A stretch of 64,000 nucleotides of DNA from contig JAYKAV010002780.1 in the NCBI GenBank assembly GCA_035582835.1, forward strand, positions 647,883-711,882, in the 5' to 3' direction. Both the position numbers and the translations under genes were made by a program. Below, one piece after another: positions 11,801 to 26,800 of this stretch. This stretch comes from Phoebastria nigripes. Lineage: Eukaryota > Chordata > Aves > Procellariiformes > Diomedeidae. The notes under the pieces were generated by a model. That model was not told the DNA's origin, searched no databases, and saw only the letters and a list, made by a program, of their open reading frames with translations. Numbering within the stretch: the stretch's first letter is position 1; every line of letters begins with the position of its first letter.

Positions 11801-14800
11801 CCTTGAGGATCCCTGTTGCTGATTTGTTACCTAGGCCTAGACTTTGAAATGAGGCTCACAAAAGTTTATCCTTATGAGGAAACAATGTATCTACCATTCA
11901 CTGATAATCATTACTCCTCTTTTTCCTCTCTCTTTCTGCTTTAAAAGGCAGGCTTGGCATCTGCTTTGAGTTTCTACAGTATACAACTCAAAAGTTTTGA
12001 TTTTGCATGTAAAGACTCTTGTTTAAAATAGAAAAGGATGATGACAAGATACCTGAAATAAAAGTATTTGATAGGAGATCTATCATTACATACTTTTTTT
12101 TTTTTTTTTTTTTTTAAACAAAGGAAGATGTATTTCTTATTCCTCAAAGTCCAATGCCTGACTGAAATTGAAAGCTTTGTTTGTTAAACCAGTAGCTTAA
12201 TGAAAGGAAGATATCGCTCAGTCTGTAAGAGTAGTGTGTCAGTTGTACTCTGTCTGGATTATTTGCAAGAGCTTCATAAAGATAAGTGGATGGCTGGTAC
12301 TGTTAGACGGGGGACTGAATGAAAGCTTTGCTAAGCCAGTTCAACTAACTTGTGGAGCAAGCTACATTGTGTTGTTGTTCATGGCCTTAATCTATAGGTT
12401 TAGCAACTCTTGTGGGAAATGATATTGTGGTGTTAGAAAATTAACCACATGTGAATTAGGGGCAAGAAATCAGGTCTTACCTAATACTGGTGAAGCCTTC
12501 TTCCTATCAGGACTTCCACTGAGTCACTTAGGCTTGTAGTCCCCTTTTCCTGAATGGCAAGACCCTTTCTTCTTGTGAATTGCTAATGCTTAGGCATGCC
12601 TATCAATCAGTTGCTTTACCCCTTTAATTTTTCATTAGCTATTTATAATCAATCCATCTCGGTAAGAACATAGCAGCTGCCTATTCACTAAAGAGTAGTT
12701 TCAGCAGTAAATTTTATTCATGGACAGGATTTCACAAGGTACTTTATCTGTAGGGATTCTAGTCAGTTTAATGATTCAAGCAAAACTATGTGTCTGGCCT
12801 AGTAGAGTTTTGCTGGAAAAAATGTGGAATTAGGACATGTAATTTTGCATTATGTCACTGAGGAGAGAGGAGGAGATAAAACCTAGCTGTGACTTTCACT
12901 GATACAGAGAATTGGTCTATGGGTAAATTTGATGATTTCTGTGTAAGCTTACCTTCTTAGGTGCCATAACAAGAACAGAATTAAAGTTTTTTTCTACAGG
13001 TGCAGTTCCTTTTTTTTTTTTTTTTTTATTTATTTATTCCATATCTATTGCAGAAGAATTTTAAGGTGATTTTTGGAAGAGAAAAAAAGAAAAGCTTCCA
13101 CTGAATGCAATGAGATATCCACTTTAGTTCACATTGTTAAAGGCCTCTATTATCTTCAGGAAGTTTGTCCAATACATACAGCTTCACATATTAGGTTTTG
13201 TAGTGTATTGACATCTGTGTGACAAACTGAAGTATGTAGGGTATGTACAGGGACTTACCTTGCTGTATGCATGCATTACTGATAATATAGTCAGCATAGG
13301 ATTCCTCTTCTCATAAACTGTGTTCAAGCTGTTAAGGAAATATTTTAAGGCATTTTACACAGTCTCCATACTTTCAAAGTAGACACACTTTTGTAGGGAC
13401 CATTCACAGTGTCCTTACAGACTTGCAGGTGGGGGAAGAAGGGGTGATTGGCCACATGAGGATTGAATAGTTGGATTTCTTTGGCACTAAAGGAGTAGAA
13501 AGCAGGCTGGCTTTTGGTGCCTAGAAAAATCTAGCAGTTTTAGTAGAATGTGAATGTATTTTTTTTTCCTCTTCCGGTTATAGAGTTAAGTGATGTGGTA
13601 GTTCTGAGGAGGCTTAAATTCTTGCAAAAGTCTCCTGGTTTTCTGCTTCCCCATTGTATATACATGCTCTCTTCCAATGGGAAAGGAAAAGAATATTAGG
13701 CAGATGCTATTCCTAAAAAGCATTAATGAAGAACTACAGTGGACAGTGATGTAAAGTAACTGGAAGAAGGTAGAAACATTAATCTGCCTCATGTTCTAGG
13801 ATGAACAATGAAAGCAGTTTAAATTTATACTACCAAAATGAGAAATAGCTAAGCCTCTTTTGTCTGTGTCACTTAAACCACTGGTTGATGTTTAAATATG
13901 CTGTTAGAGTTACAAGTGACCAAACGTTCCATGAGCTGTTGTTGCAGTCTACCTGCAGTGAACTGATGGAGAGGATTCTGTAGTAGCTGTTCTGTCTCTT
14001 AAATTGGCTTTAGTGATAGTCATGAAGACTAGAACTCCCATACTTCTGTGTGAGATTTCCTGAAGCGAAAGAAATGTGTTCATGTGCTATTCAGGTGACC
14101 TGCATATGCATGGTAATGCTCATGCAGTCAGAGCTCATGGGATTTCTTGCAGGCCCTCAGTCACAAGGAGTGTGTGGGAGGTCTGATGTGTCCCAAAGGG
14201 TTGGACCTACGTGATCTGGCTGTGCTGTGCACAGTGGGTGTCCCCTGTATTCACACCTTGACAAAAACCTTCAATGTAGGACAGGACTCCTAGGAATTTC
14301 AGAGAAATGGCCAAACACCTCAAAGTGTGCCTAGATAAGACGTATTCATGGGAAGAGGACACTTTTAAGGAAGCCCAGAAGTATGGTATGTAGCTTTTTT
14401 TTATTAATTGAAAAAGAAAAAAAGAAAAAGCCTGTTGAGAACATTTGGCTGCACAATGAGGTAAATTCTCTAGTCAAGTTTATTGCTCATAAGCTCTCCT
14501 ACTTTTTCATCCAAACCTATGATCTAGTTCTACAAGGTACTCTTTTTATTTTAAAATGTGTTACCTGAATTAGGAGCGGTGAGGGTCCTGGTTAGAACCC
14601 TATTTATGTGAGAACTCTCTCATTTTACATGAGGACACTGTTGTACCCACATTCTTGGACTTAGTTTCCTTTCCTGCCCACCAATTACCCCCGGGTTACT
14701 CTCTTGCCCTTTCACGTTATGTAACTAAAAATGATAAAAACTAGGCTTTCCACTTCCTTTTAAGTTTCCACCAAAATCAGTCTTGATTTTTCACCAAAAT

Positions 14801-17800
14801 GTCTGCCTATAATTTCTCTACCTTTTTAATTGATCAGATGCAGCTTTCAAAAGTTAATGGCATTTTCATCTGCGTATGAGATCTTGTTTGCTTGGCAGAC
14901 CAGCCACCTAATTGCTAATAAAGGCTGTGGGATCAGACTCTTGTGTGATAAGTAAACAGTTTTAACAGTTTTCCTGATCATGCTTTCTGTTGTTGAAACA
15001 TATTTTCCTTTTTTTTTTTTTTTTTCTTCTTCCTTGTGGTTTAGACTGTGTTGCAGCAGGTGTTGAAAGATGGCTCAGAGTATGGAGTAAAAAGTGAACT
15101 TTTCTCTACAGTGCCTAGACAAAAGGCAGTGATTGAGTTCAGGTAAGCGCACGTGATGAGTCCTTTGAAAAAACTGCCTTGTCTGCTGATTGATATTTTG
15201 CTGATTGATATTCATTGCTGTAATGTATGATGCCTGTGAAGTTAAACCATATTTGCAGTGTTATATTCAGCTGTATTTGATATTCGAGTGTATTTGCCAA
15301 GTAGAATATAAGTTATATTTAGGGAATTGAGGCTTTTTCCCAGAATATATTTTTGGTATTTAAAGAGTTCACGCGTCACACTGCCCTCCACTAAGAATAT
15401 TAGTGCATAATAGCATTCAGTTTTTAAGTCAGCTTCTTTTACTTTGTTATCAACAAACATGATCTGAATTTTCAGCCACTAACCCATTTCTTTTTTCACC
15501 TTAATACCTTCCTCGCTGACTTGCTAAAGCAGACAGGCATTTGTCTTGCTAAATCTTCTCAATTGCTGGCCCCAAAATTTCTGTCCAGTGCAATTTTGTT
15601 TACAGTCACCTGCTCATGGAATGAAAAGTGGCTGACTCAGATCTCTTTATGTATAAATATTTTTGTTCATTTATAGTCCCTCTGAGGGTTCCATAGTCAT
15701 GGAAAGTAAGCACTTGGTTTTAATTTGGAGTGTGAATTTTCATAGCTGAACTTCCATTTTGCAGGGGCAAACAATTGTGGGTACTGGGGGTTTTTTGGGG
15801 GTGCCATTGTTGGTAGAAGAAGATGTGATTTTAGTTACTGATTCTTGTACACAAGGTCCCCTGTCCTGGTATCAGATTTATCTCTAATAAAGGTATGAGG
15901 AGAATGATCCATATGTCCAAAACATGTAAAAAGTGAGAAGGTAGTGTAAGTCCTTTGTCACTAGTATAGTTGGGTTTTGGGGAGTTCTTTGTTGTGGGGT
16001 TGTTTGTGGTTTCTTTTTCCCTGTAACACTGGCTGTTAACTGATATTGGAGGAAAAGCTGGTTGGATAGGAAAATTTGCTGTCTAGAACAGAAGCTAATC
16101 TAGGAATTTTAAGGGAAAATTGAAAATGGTGGTTTTATTTCAGTTCTTCTGCTGTATGTATGAGTTGAATTCATTTGACTTGGTGATCTGGCAGTCTTGT
16201 ACATTGAACAAACATTATTTGTGAAAATTTGTTACAGCTCCCCTAATATTGCCAAAAAGTTTCACATAGGACATTTGCGTTCCACAATAGTGGGTAAGTA
16301 TGCATTTAACTGTGTCCTAAAAGGGCTTCTTTGTCTTCCTGCTTCACTTGACAGGGAAACACAGCTAACCTTTCACTCTTCTAGTGGAGTGGCTGTGTCA
16401 GGCTCGACTTGCTAATTAAAAACCTTTTGCTCATTATGCAGTGAAGAAAAGAGTGTGGTGTGTTGCTGGCAGATTTATTAAGTCACGCGTAATATAGTTT
16501 TATGACTGTGAACATTAAATGAAGTAGTTTGAAATTGTTCTACAAAGACACCCAGGGCAGTTTTCATTGAGGTGTTATGAGAGTCCTTTGAATTTTAAAT
16601 TTCCAATTTGCACTTGACTGCAGAGCAGTCAGATAGTTATGTCTTGGTGGCTGTCTTGCAAAAAGCTTGCTTTTATATGTTAATTACTTTATGCCAGTAT
16701 TACTAACACAGTTGCTGTAATTTGTAATGGAATAATTAATAAGTTTATTGTGCAGTACTCTAATGGCATATGGAAAACATTATTTCTCCCTCCTTTCCCT
16801 CTCTCACAATAAAAATTACTAGGTTATTAGCAGAAGATCCTACAGCATCTCTGCAGCTAAATAATGTATTAGTTTTTAATTATATTTAATGTATCATGTA
16901 TAATTATTAATTACATAAAGTTAATAATTCTGCCTTTTCATGGACTGATAGTTGAGTGAAATTACACATTTTGGGCTCTTTATGTTCCATTTCTGGACCC
17001 TTTGCTATAGAAAAAAAACACTTTCAAAAATAGTTCTGTAGATCAATGCTTGTCCAATAGTAAGAGAATGAATTGACTACAGAGAATGGAATTGAAAGTA
17101 ATTGGAAGCTATAATATGGCGTTATAATAACAGAAGAAGAGAAGGCTTTCTGCATCCTTTTACATCAGTATTGTAATTAAAAGTTACCTTTGAAGCACAG
17201 GAAAATAGAGGAAGGGATGCAGCTATTTCTTCNTTGTAATTCTACAGTTGTAGCTAAGCTCAGGAGAAAGATGAAGGGTTTTGTTGTAATAACAGTTAGG
17301 ACCAAGACGTGCTTATGTGATATGGTAAGTTTGGAGCGTATTAGACACATAGTGTGTTAAGTGCAGAGCTCAGTACTGCTCCAGCAGTATATAGAAATTC
17401 ACTAATTGATGTTCTCTATTTAATGTCACAGTTAACAGCAGTTTGTGAATTTTGAGTACTTGCTTAACATCCTCGTATGAGGTTGCCTGACTGTAACGGG
17501 AAATATGTATACTGCCACATATTTGTGAGAATACAAGAAGACTTTAAAAAGTGTTTTTCACGTTCATATACTTTGCGGTATGTGCATGCACATACACGTG
17601 TATGTTTTTATCACTGTTGTATGAGACACTTTATGGCACCTTTCAAATGCACGGCCTTTCTTTTCCTGCTCAGAATACTATTGCACTATAGTTGTGAGGT
17701 ATTTTAGCAAATTCTGTGGAGTAGTTCATCTGATTGCTTTTCCTCTTCATTTTGAATACAGATCATACAAAAACAGAAAACTGTTTTTGTTGGGATGAGA

Positions 17801-20800
17801 GACTACCTACAATTGAATAATAATACCAATTTTGTTTCCTTACCAGGGAATTTTATAGCAAATCTCAAAGTTGCACTGGGACATGAAGTAATAAGAATAA
17901 ATTACCTTGGTGACTGGGGCATGCAGTTTGGTATGTTTTAATATTTGTTTCTCCTGTTCCCTTTTCTACTGTATAATATCATCTAGGTTTCCAGCTTCAG
18001 TTTTTGCAGGCCCATTGGATTCACTCTGGGCTCGTAAAGAGTAATATTGTGTTTCCATGCATGTAATGTGTAGTTAATCTCCTTAAAATATGAACAAAAC
18101 AATCCAGACTGATTCATCAGCAGTATGACCTATACTACTGTACAAGAAATAACAGGAGGAAATTTACCCAACAGTCCCTCTGTCCCTCAGTAGCTCCTCT
18201 CTCAGATTACATAATTTGGGGGTTATTTTTAAAGGGCAGTATAAATATTTTCTGAGTGTGCTAGTTATACCTTTGGAGCTCTCATAGCTGAACAGACTTC
18301 TGTTGCTGCCTCCAGACAAAATGTGGACATATTACCATAGCTGTTGCATGTCTACTGTGATACTGTTTTCCTTATTCAAATTTTGCATGTGTAACAGTTG
18401 TGGAAGAGCGAACTTGCTAACTTACCTATGCCACACCTGTACACACAACAATAGAATAATTGTAACAAAACTTATTTTTTATATTTGGTTGTCTTGGTGT
18501 GTGTTGTGGCATTTTCTATATCTGTTTTTTTGTTCCCTCTGAAAACTTGCTCATTATTCATAGATCATAATTAACTTCCACAGCAACTACATTTTGGCAG
18601 GTTGAGGCCTGGAAAGTTTGTATCTTTAAAGATATCCCAACACTTCCCCCAAAATACTCAGTTTCCCTTTAAAATGTGGCAAAAGAGAGGTGTGTAGGTG
18701 GAGAATGTGCAAGTGAATAGGCCCTAGAAGACTATCAATCTTGCATGCATGTGCATTTGCATGCACACACATACACACTCCTACCTTTTCTGAAATGTCC
18801 GTCAGATAAGTGAGGACTGAAAAATCCTCTCATGTGCAGCCTATCACGGCTTGGTATTTATTCCCTGACCAGAGATCATTTATGTCCGATTGCTGGATCT
18901 GTAAATATCCCTCTGATATGGCAGTTGACCCATCTATAGCATTCACAACTTTGTTGATTTCTGTTGTTAATCTTGCATTTTAAATTGATCCATATTCTCC
19001 TCTCCTTTTCTAATTTCCCCCCAAATGCTGTTTTTGACATATTTTTAGGCATTTAAACAAAGGCAATCATGCCCACTTCCTCGTTCTTGAAAGCTGGTAC
19101 ACCTGTGAAAACTGTAAATCTCCCCCACATCTTTTGCAGTAGGTTCTGAAAACAGTGTCCATATATTTGTTTTTAAATGGCAAACACAAAGTGCAACATC
19201 TATTAAGCAGTCACTTTTGCTCATTCCAGCCCTTATGCTGCCCCCTCCAGTTTCGCTGGTACCGCTGTTTATGGGGACATCAATGAATCAATTTTATGAA
19301 CAGAGCTGGGTTAAAAACTTCACGTAAATACCCTACTTCTACTCCATTTATGTATTCAGATTCAGCAGTGTAGATAACATAACTAAAATGTATTCAGTTC
19401 TACCCATTCTCTTTCTAGAGTAAATTCCTGGGTTTTAGACAGTTGAGTAAAACATTCTTATGGTTGTGAGAGCAGTAATAGAATATTTTTTTCCTTTGTT
19501 AAATTATTTCCTCCACACCTTGTCTTTCCTGATTCTGTTTCTAATCAAACAGTAGTTTATAGCAGAGCTTTGCTTCACTTAGGATTTGTTTCACAGGAAT
19601 TGAATACAGAATGAGTTCACCTAAAATTCAGTAAATTTCATCATTGCATATTTCATTCATTTTTGCCCCTTAGACATAATTTTATCACTCTGCTATTGTA
19701 TAATGAATGTGGCAATGACAATTAAGCAATGAAATGCAGCGTGGTTAAAGGGCTTCTCAACTGACCTCATTCACTCTGTCTTTGAAGATACTAAATTGTA
19801 CTCCTAAGTCTGAATATCAGGAATTTTATGTATTTTAGTACAAAGTTTCCTGAATGTATGAAGATCACAATGCCTGTTATTTACATGTATACCTGTTGTC
19901 CAGCGCACAACTGTTAGAGTCATGCTTTTGACCTAGTAGTTCCAATTGTCTCTTTCAAAATGGGTGCTTCCCTCTTTATTTGGGCTGGCTCAGCTCAAAT
20001 ATATGACAGGTTTTATAACAAATAATATAGCCATGCTTCACAAAATTATAGCATAGGAATATTATTATAATGGTCCTTTCCCAGAAGCAGTGCTATAATT
20101 AATGATCTGTCAGCATTTCTATTACAACTGCTATTGTCAGAGGCTTTAAAACGTAATAATTGAAAACATATTTTTCTGAAACATGGCAGAGAAGTCCTCA
20201 ACCCCTAGGCAGTTTTGGGGCAGGTTTCTTAAAGTAACAAAGCTTATGCAGTCACACTGTCTGTCCATCTGTCTTCCTGTCACTCTGCTCCTAATAAATT
20301 TTGAACCCATTGGCCAACTTCAGCCAGATGTGACAAAGAAAAATGTCTCCAAGAGAAAAAATTTCTTTTGGTATTGTGACAGTTGGCAGCCGAGTAGGGA
20401 TAGAAATACAATGTAGTGCCCTCTGGGAGAGAAAGTTAACTTCTGTGTTTAGCCTGCCGGCTAACCAGTCAGCGCATCTAAGTCAGAATCAGTCCCAACA
20501 CATGCTGCATCTGGCCAATAATTCGTGAGTATAACAAGGGCTGGGGATAGCTTGGGGAAGACAGAAACGTGTGGAAGGATGTGTTTGGGTTGAATAAAAA
20601 CTGGCAGTCTTGCTGGGGGTTGGAGTGTGAAGCCAGGATTGAAAAGTGGAATGTGTAGGTACACTAATATCTAAGAGAGATCATTAGGAAATCAAGCTCT
20701 GATTGCTCATAGAACAAGCTGTCCTTAAAGAAACTCCCTTTCAATAGGATTAGACTAATTTTATTTCCTAAGCCCTAACTTGTTTTTCTTACCTAAATCT

Positions 20801-23800
20801 GCCATGGCTTCTATCGCACTCAGTGTTTCCAAAAGGGAAGTTCTTGAGACAACGCTATTTGTTTGGTGGCAGAGGGCTTTTCAAAGGTATACCTGCATAC
20901 CTATTCCTCAGATGCTGTCTTCACATCAGTCCTGGTCCTTGTCAGCTCAGAGGAATGAGATGGCCTTAAAAGCAGCCTCAGAAAATCTAAGAGGCTTCAG
21001 AGTTAATATTGCTAGATTACTGAATGAGTTAATGGGCTCTTTTGATTTAGACAGTAAGATTGGGATTTGGATCTTGCCCTTTCAGTCGGCTTTCAGAAAG
21101 TGCAGAAGCCAAGTTGGATACATGAAAAAAGCTGCATATTCTCAGCATGCAGCAAAAAGTTCCCTTGAAAATATTGCATGAGTGGTACGTGGAATACCAT
21201 GTTGTGTCCCAGTTTCTATTGTCCTTGAAATGATAATACTGTTAAGGGAGGAAGCAAAACAAGGAGTTTTGAGCATGTTCTGTTGCTGGACAGTTTCCAC
21301 TGTGTGGCTTCTCGTTTACAGCTGGTTGCTGTGTAAAAGATAGTTTTCTCTACAAGTCCAGAAACACAAATTCCATTTATGAGGAACTGAAAAATCAACA
21401 TAGTATTTCTTACTAGTTTCTAGCTATTATAGTTTTGGTTTTTTTCATGCAGTGGAATAATAGGTTATGCTTTTGATTTGTTTTTGTAGCATACACCATT
21501 ATACTGTTTAAAAATGTAAAGCATTTCTTTTATTACATACAATGTTAAGACTAGACTTGCTTATGAAAACAACTTAATCAACAAAACAATATACTCTGGG
21601 CTGTTGGCTAACTCTGTATTTAATTGTTATTCAAGGCTTATTGGGTGTTGGTTTCCAATGGTTTGGCAACAAAGACAAGCTAAAATCCAGTCCTTTACAA
21701 CACCTTTTTGAGGTAAGTTCAGAGAAGACCAACTAGGGACTTCAGAGGACAGTCCATTTAACTTAGCTGTCAGTTTTGTACAGAATGGTGTATCTGCAGG
21801 GTCATGATGAGACTCATGTTGGATTTGAACTACCTTGCTTGAAGGGCCAGTGCTAGCCTGGGCCACGGCAGCAGACGCAGTTTTCACTAGGCAATGGCAG
21901 CAGAAAGAGGTTTCATTAGGCTGAAAAATACGCCCTGTAAGGGAGGTAATTATATGGATACTTAGGTTGCATTGATTGCTGCTACCACCACAGCCAGCTT
22001 GACTGGTATCAACTATCTTAACTGGGCATAGGTGACCACTGAGCTCCCTGTGGTAACTGCAGTGGAAATGGTGTCTTGCATCTAATGCTGTAGTATGTTG
22101 GTTACCAACGTTGTGAAAAGAAGTGGCATGTATAGTGTAAAAATCCTTTTGTTGCTATTATTTGTAGAATAAGTAATATTTAATTTACATTGCTCAATAC
22201 ATGATTCACTGTGGTTGGGGAAAAGGATCTTTAAAGTGTTTTGTATCTAATATGGAGCCTTAGCATATATAGGTAAGGAGGAGTGACCATCACTTTCCAG
22301 AATACTGTTCTGGCTCTGCAGAATGCTCTTCTTTTTTCCATGAGTGTGAAAGAGCCAGGAGCATTAGAAGGTGCAGTTTCTGCTGACAGGCATTCAGGAA
22401 ATGCCTTTCAGCAGTAGGGAAGGCTGTTTCATTGCAGGAGATTGCCCTCTCGGTTGCCCACCATGCCCACCAGCATGGTGCAAGTGCTATAGATTGCATT
22501 TCTGTGTGTCAGGGACAAAACTGACTCAGTGGACTGTCCAGGTTAGCAATAAAGATTGAGGTAGTTTAATAAGCCTTGTTTTTCCAGGACTAATATGGTT
22601 TTGGTTGTTTGCTCCATTCAAATATGCCTAATATCATCTGAGTTAGTATTTATTTCTTCCTCTTTACCAGTTCCTATGTCACTTCTTGTTTCATACAGTG
22701 CAATGAGCAAAAAAGGTTTTCATCAATCTTTTGATACTTTTAAGTGATCTTTGGTTGACAACCATGCTGGGTGTAACACATACACGATACGTGAAAGAAC
22801 GTGACTTATGTACTTACCCGCACAAATCCAACAACCGTAAGGATAGGTGGACAAAATTTTCTGAATGGCTGATGTTCAAGCCCTCATCCTGCAAAAGAAA
22901 GATCTCATGTGTTAATGGGGCTTTGTCAGGGTTCTTGTGTGGCACTGTCAAGTGTTCTCTTATTACAAACCTGAGCTGTGCTTCACCCTCTGAGCTGGAT
23001 CTGGGAACTATTGCTAATGCCGATGTTCGGACAGTATGTCACAAGATAACTGTTTCGCATAAATCTGTTTGCTGGCAAAGGAACAAACTGTGTTTGAATA
23101 CTCGGATACTCTACAGCTGAATACATATTAGGCAGACTCTTTATGTGGCAGAGTAGCTCCTCCTGAGTTTGCCAGCTTCTTTCACATAGATAAATTTTGT
23201 TCACTTGTTCCCTCATCCCTGAGGCCTGCTCAATAAAATTGATAGATTCTCAACATGGAGGTGTTTTACAGCTGTAGGACTGTTTTAAAGAGATGACAAG
23301 AAGTAGTCATATTCTTGTGGTTGTGTATTGCTGCATATTATTTAATTTTTATTAATAATTTCAGTCCATTCTTAGGATTTAAATTTCAAATACTTGAATT
23401 TTGCACTAAAGCTTTAAAATACCATCTATTGCAGTAGCATGTAGGCTTTATGACCTTAAAAAAATTACGTTCAAGTATATAGAACAGTATTCAGTCAAGC
23501 TGCAAAAGGTTCTAAAACAGTAGTTGTTTGAGACCAAATCAGTTTCTCAAATATTCCCAATTTTTAACTGTTTGTTCAGCTGTATTCCTGGTTTATATCA
23601 AAAACAGAGACATGTTTCAAAGTGGTGTTTTTTCTGCTGTTGTGTGAAACTAATCTTTCCTATAGTTTGTTTAAAAAGAAAATTTCCATAGCACAATAGC
23701 TATATAAATAAATGTATAGACAAATGTACCTTTCCAAACCTCTTTGCACCCTCCATTTTGGTCAAGAATCAGATGCAAATATGCCTTTTGCATTATTTTT

Positions 23801-26800
23801 GCTTTATAACATCAAAGATTGGGAGGGGTGAAGGGTGTTAGAATGTGTGAAGCTACTGATGGGGGAGGGGGAACATTGTTCTTGGAAAGGGTTGAATTTT
23901 CCCTCTACTTTAAATTTCTTTAAATTAGGCTTGTCAGCAGTACTGCCTGTTAAAACCTCTAAAAATCTTGGGACATAAAAGGAAGGGGAAAAGTTCAAGA
24001 GTTTTTTTTCATAGGCAGAACCCATTCGAGCAAGGTATTGTTGGCAAACTCCTTGTCTGAACATTGCAGGAGTGAAGTTTTTATAACTATTTATTTTTTA
24101 TCAAGATCACAATGATTTGGGGATTAAAACTCCCTTACAAAGACTTAAAAGTTAAACAGCGTTGAACTATTTGGGTCTAAATACATAGCGTAAACACTTT
24201 AATTTAATTATTTTTACGTAGTACTTTAACTTTTTAAAAACTTTTCCATGGGCTTTCAAAATGCTACATGTGGAAAGCAAGGAATCATTGTCTGGGCAAA
24301 TATTTGGCCTTTAGATATAAAGGAATATGTTATCATAGAATAGAATCGTAGAATATCTCAAGTTGGAAGGGATGATAAGGATCATTGAGTCCAACTCCTT
24401 GCTCCTTGCAGGACTACCTAAAATTAAACCATAATGACTAAGAGCGTCATCCAGACAGTCCTTGAACTCTGACAGGCTTGGTGCTGTGATGACTTCCCTG
24501 GGCAGCCTGTTCCAGTGACCGACCACCCTCTCAGTGAAGAACCTTTTCCTAATGTCCAATCTGAACTTCCCCTGACGCAGCTTCATTCCATTTCCTTGTG
24601 TCCTGTCGCTGGTCACCAGAGAGAGGAGATCAGCACCTCCCCCTCGAGGAAGTTGTAGGCTGTGATGAGATCACCCCTCAGCCTTCTCCTCTCTAAGCTG
24701 GAGAGCCAAATTTGTTGTACATAGATAAAGTTGGCTAATACAAGAGTATGTAATGCTTTTAGCAAACTGACAGTGCATATGTGTGTGTCTAGTCAGATGT
24801 TGACATTCATACGCTTGACTTCAGTCACAGAGAGACAGCATGTATTAGTATGGGTGCATAGTACTGTAAGTAAGTGGCTTTTGGATCAGAACTGTTGTGG
24901 TTGGTTTTTTTTTTTTTGAGCTTGTAAAACATCAAGTCTTACCAACTTTGTGGTCCTCTGAAGAAAAGTCTCTGGTTTAAAAGTCTGTGATGGTTTCCCT
25001 TTCATGCATAAATTAGTTCTTCCATATTCTGCTGCTGCAGTTTGTTTCAAGGTTATAAAGAGGACAATAGTGACAGCAGTAAGGAATTATGGCCTTAGTC
25101 TTGTTTCAAGATAAGCTGCACATTTTCCTATCGGAGTTTGGACTACTCATTCATCCTTTAAATAGGAAATGTGTTCCTTTAACACAGCTTTAAAATTTTG
25201 ACGTTACAAATGTCATCTTTAAATGTATTTGTATTGTTCTTGTAGAACTTTGCTCTGCTTATTTTTATTGGAGGAGAGGATTATACTTCTTCAACATTTT
25301 CAGTGCTATTATATTTTAGGTGTATGTGCAGATTAACAAAGCAGCAGAAGATGAAAACACAAAAAAGCTGGCTAAGGATTTCTTTAGAAAACTGGAGGAG
25401 CATGATGAGCAGACATTGTCACTTTGGAAACAATTTAGAGACTTCAGTATTGAGGAATACATCCGAATTTATGAGGTACAAATCATCCACTGCTTTCTCT
25501 GTGTTGTTGGTAAAATGGTCTCTTTTTATCTGTTGCTCCATCAATCTAATTGACAGTGCACAGCACCTTTTCATCCAAGGGACTGCCAAGCAGTGAACTG
25601 ACTTAGGAACAGAGGTTGCTGTACTGTTGTCAATTCATTGCCTTTCCAGTAAACTTTACGGTGTTGTGGGGAAGATGTTTCTAAATATGCCAGGTTATGC
25701 GCCATTCTGTTTGGAAAAAGCACAGTAGTTGATTTAACATCCAAGCAGACCATCACTTTAGTTGCTGACAGGCTAGATACATTCTGTTTAATGGAGTCCA
25801 TGTGATTGACCCTTTGACTAATTCTCCCTTCTCAGAAGCCCTGAAGCTAGGAGTATGGTGCTAGGCAGCAAAGCAAATCAGTGTTAGGTAAATAGTGTTC
25901 AGTTTTGCTTTATCTTTGAAGTCAGCAACAACCCTCTAAATTTAACAGTTTCCATGTAATAAATTTTATTAGGAGATAACTCTGTTTTCACACTTCTGAT
26001 CTAATGTTATAATGCAGAGCTGTATATATTGCATACTAAATTGAGTGTAAGTAATTATAGCAGCAGGAGTTTACAATAGTAATCAGTGCATAAGTTACCT
26101 GCAGGTTGAGTTGAGCTAATATACAGCCATCTGTTGCATACTGTAATCTGAAGAATGGAGCCGGTGTCCACTGTTTCGTGGGAGATGTTTGTGCCACTGA
26201 CCACAAAATGAATCTTATGAATTTGGGAAACAGGAGTGAGATACACCTTCTGTCACTGAATCCAGTCTCTTGGTATTAATACTATGTAATCTTACTCAAG
26301 AGTCCATCTGAAAACCAGCTAGTGTTTTTCTTTCCCACATTCTTGCAATGAAATTCTGGAATGGGTGCCCAGTTTTGATGGGCTTAGACTTTTTTTTTCT
26401 AACTCGCAGTTCCAAAGAATTTGTGACTCGTTTTATACCACTTCCTTCTTCTAGTATTATTCTTTACTTAAAATTTCACTTTTCCATCTCCTTCCTCTTG
26501 ATGTATTTGTAGAAATTGGTCATGTCTTCTTTCATCCTTGATTGCAAAGTTAAAAGAGAAATGGCCTTGCCCCTTCCTCAATAATCCAGATAACCTGGCT
26601 GTGCTTTAATTTCTTTCCTGAAATATATCACTGGATTCATGCTAAGTACTCTAAGTTAACATCTCCCAAGTGAGACACAGCCTTGATAAATTCTAGTGGA
26701 AAGCTGACCTGTTAGGGTAAGTGGGTATTGGGCTGTGTACGCAGCTGCAGCATGGTGGTCACTCATCATTGATCACATGATGACTGGTACAGCAAGATCT

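Larger units (their letters stand above)
11682..15044 (+). other. RARS2: RARS2 intron 4
   Basis: Contains T runs at 12094-12115 and 13010-13027 (the latter followed by TATTTATTTATT). No exon or transposon was recognised. Confidence 0.75.
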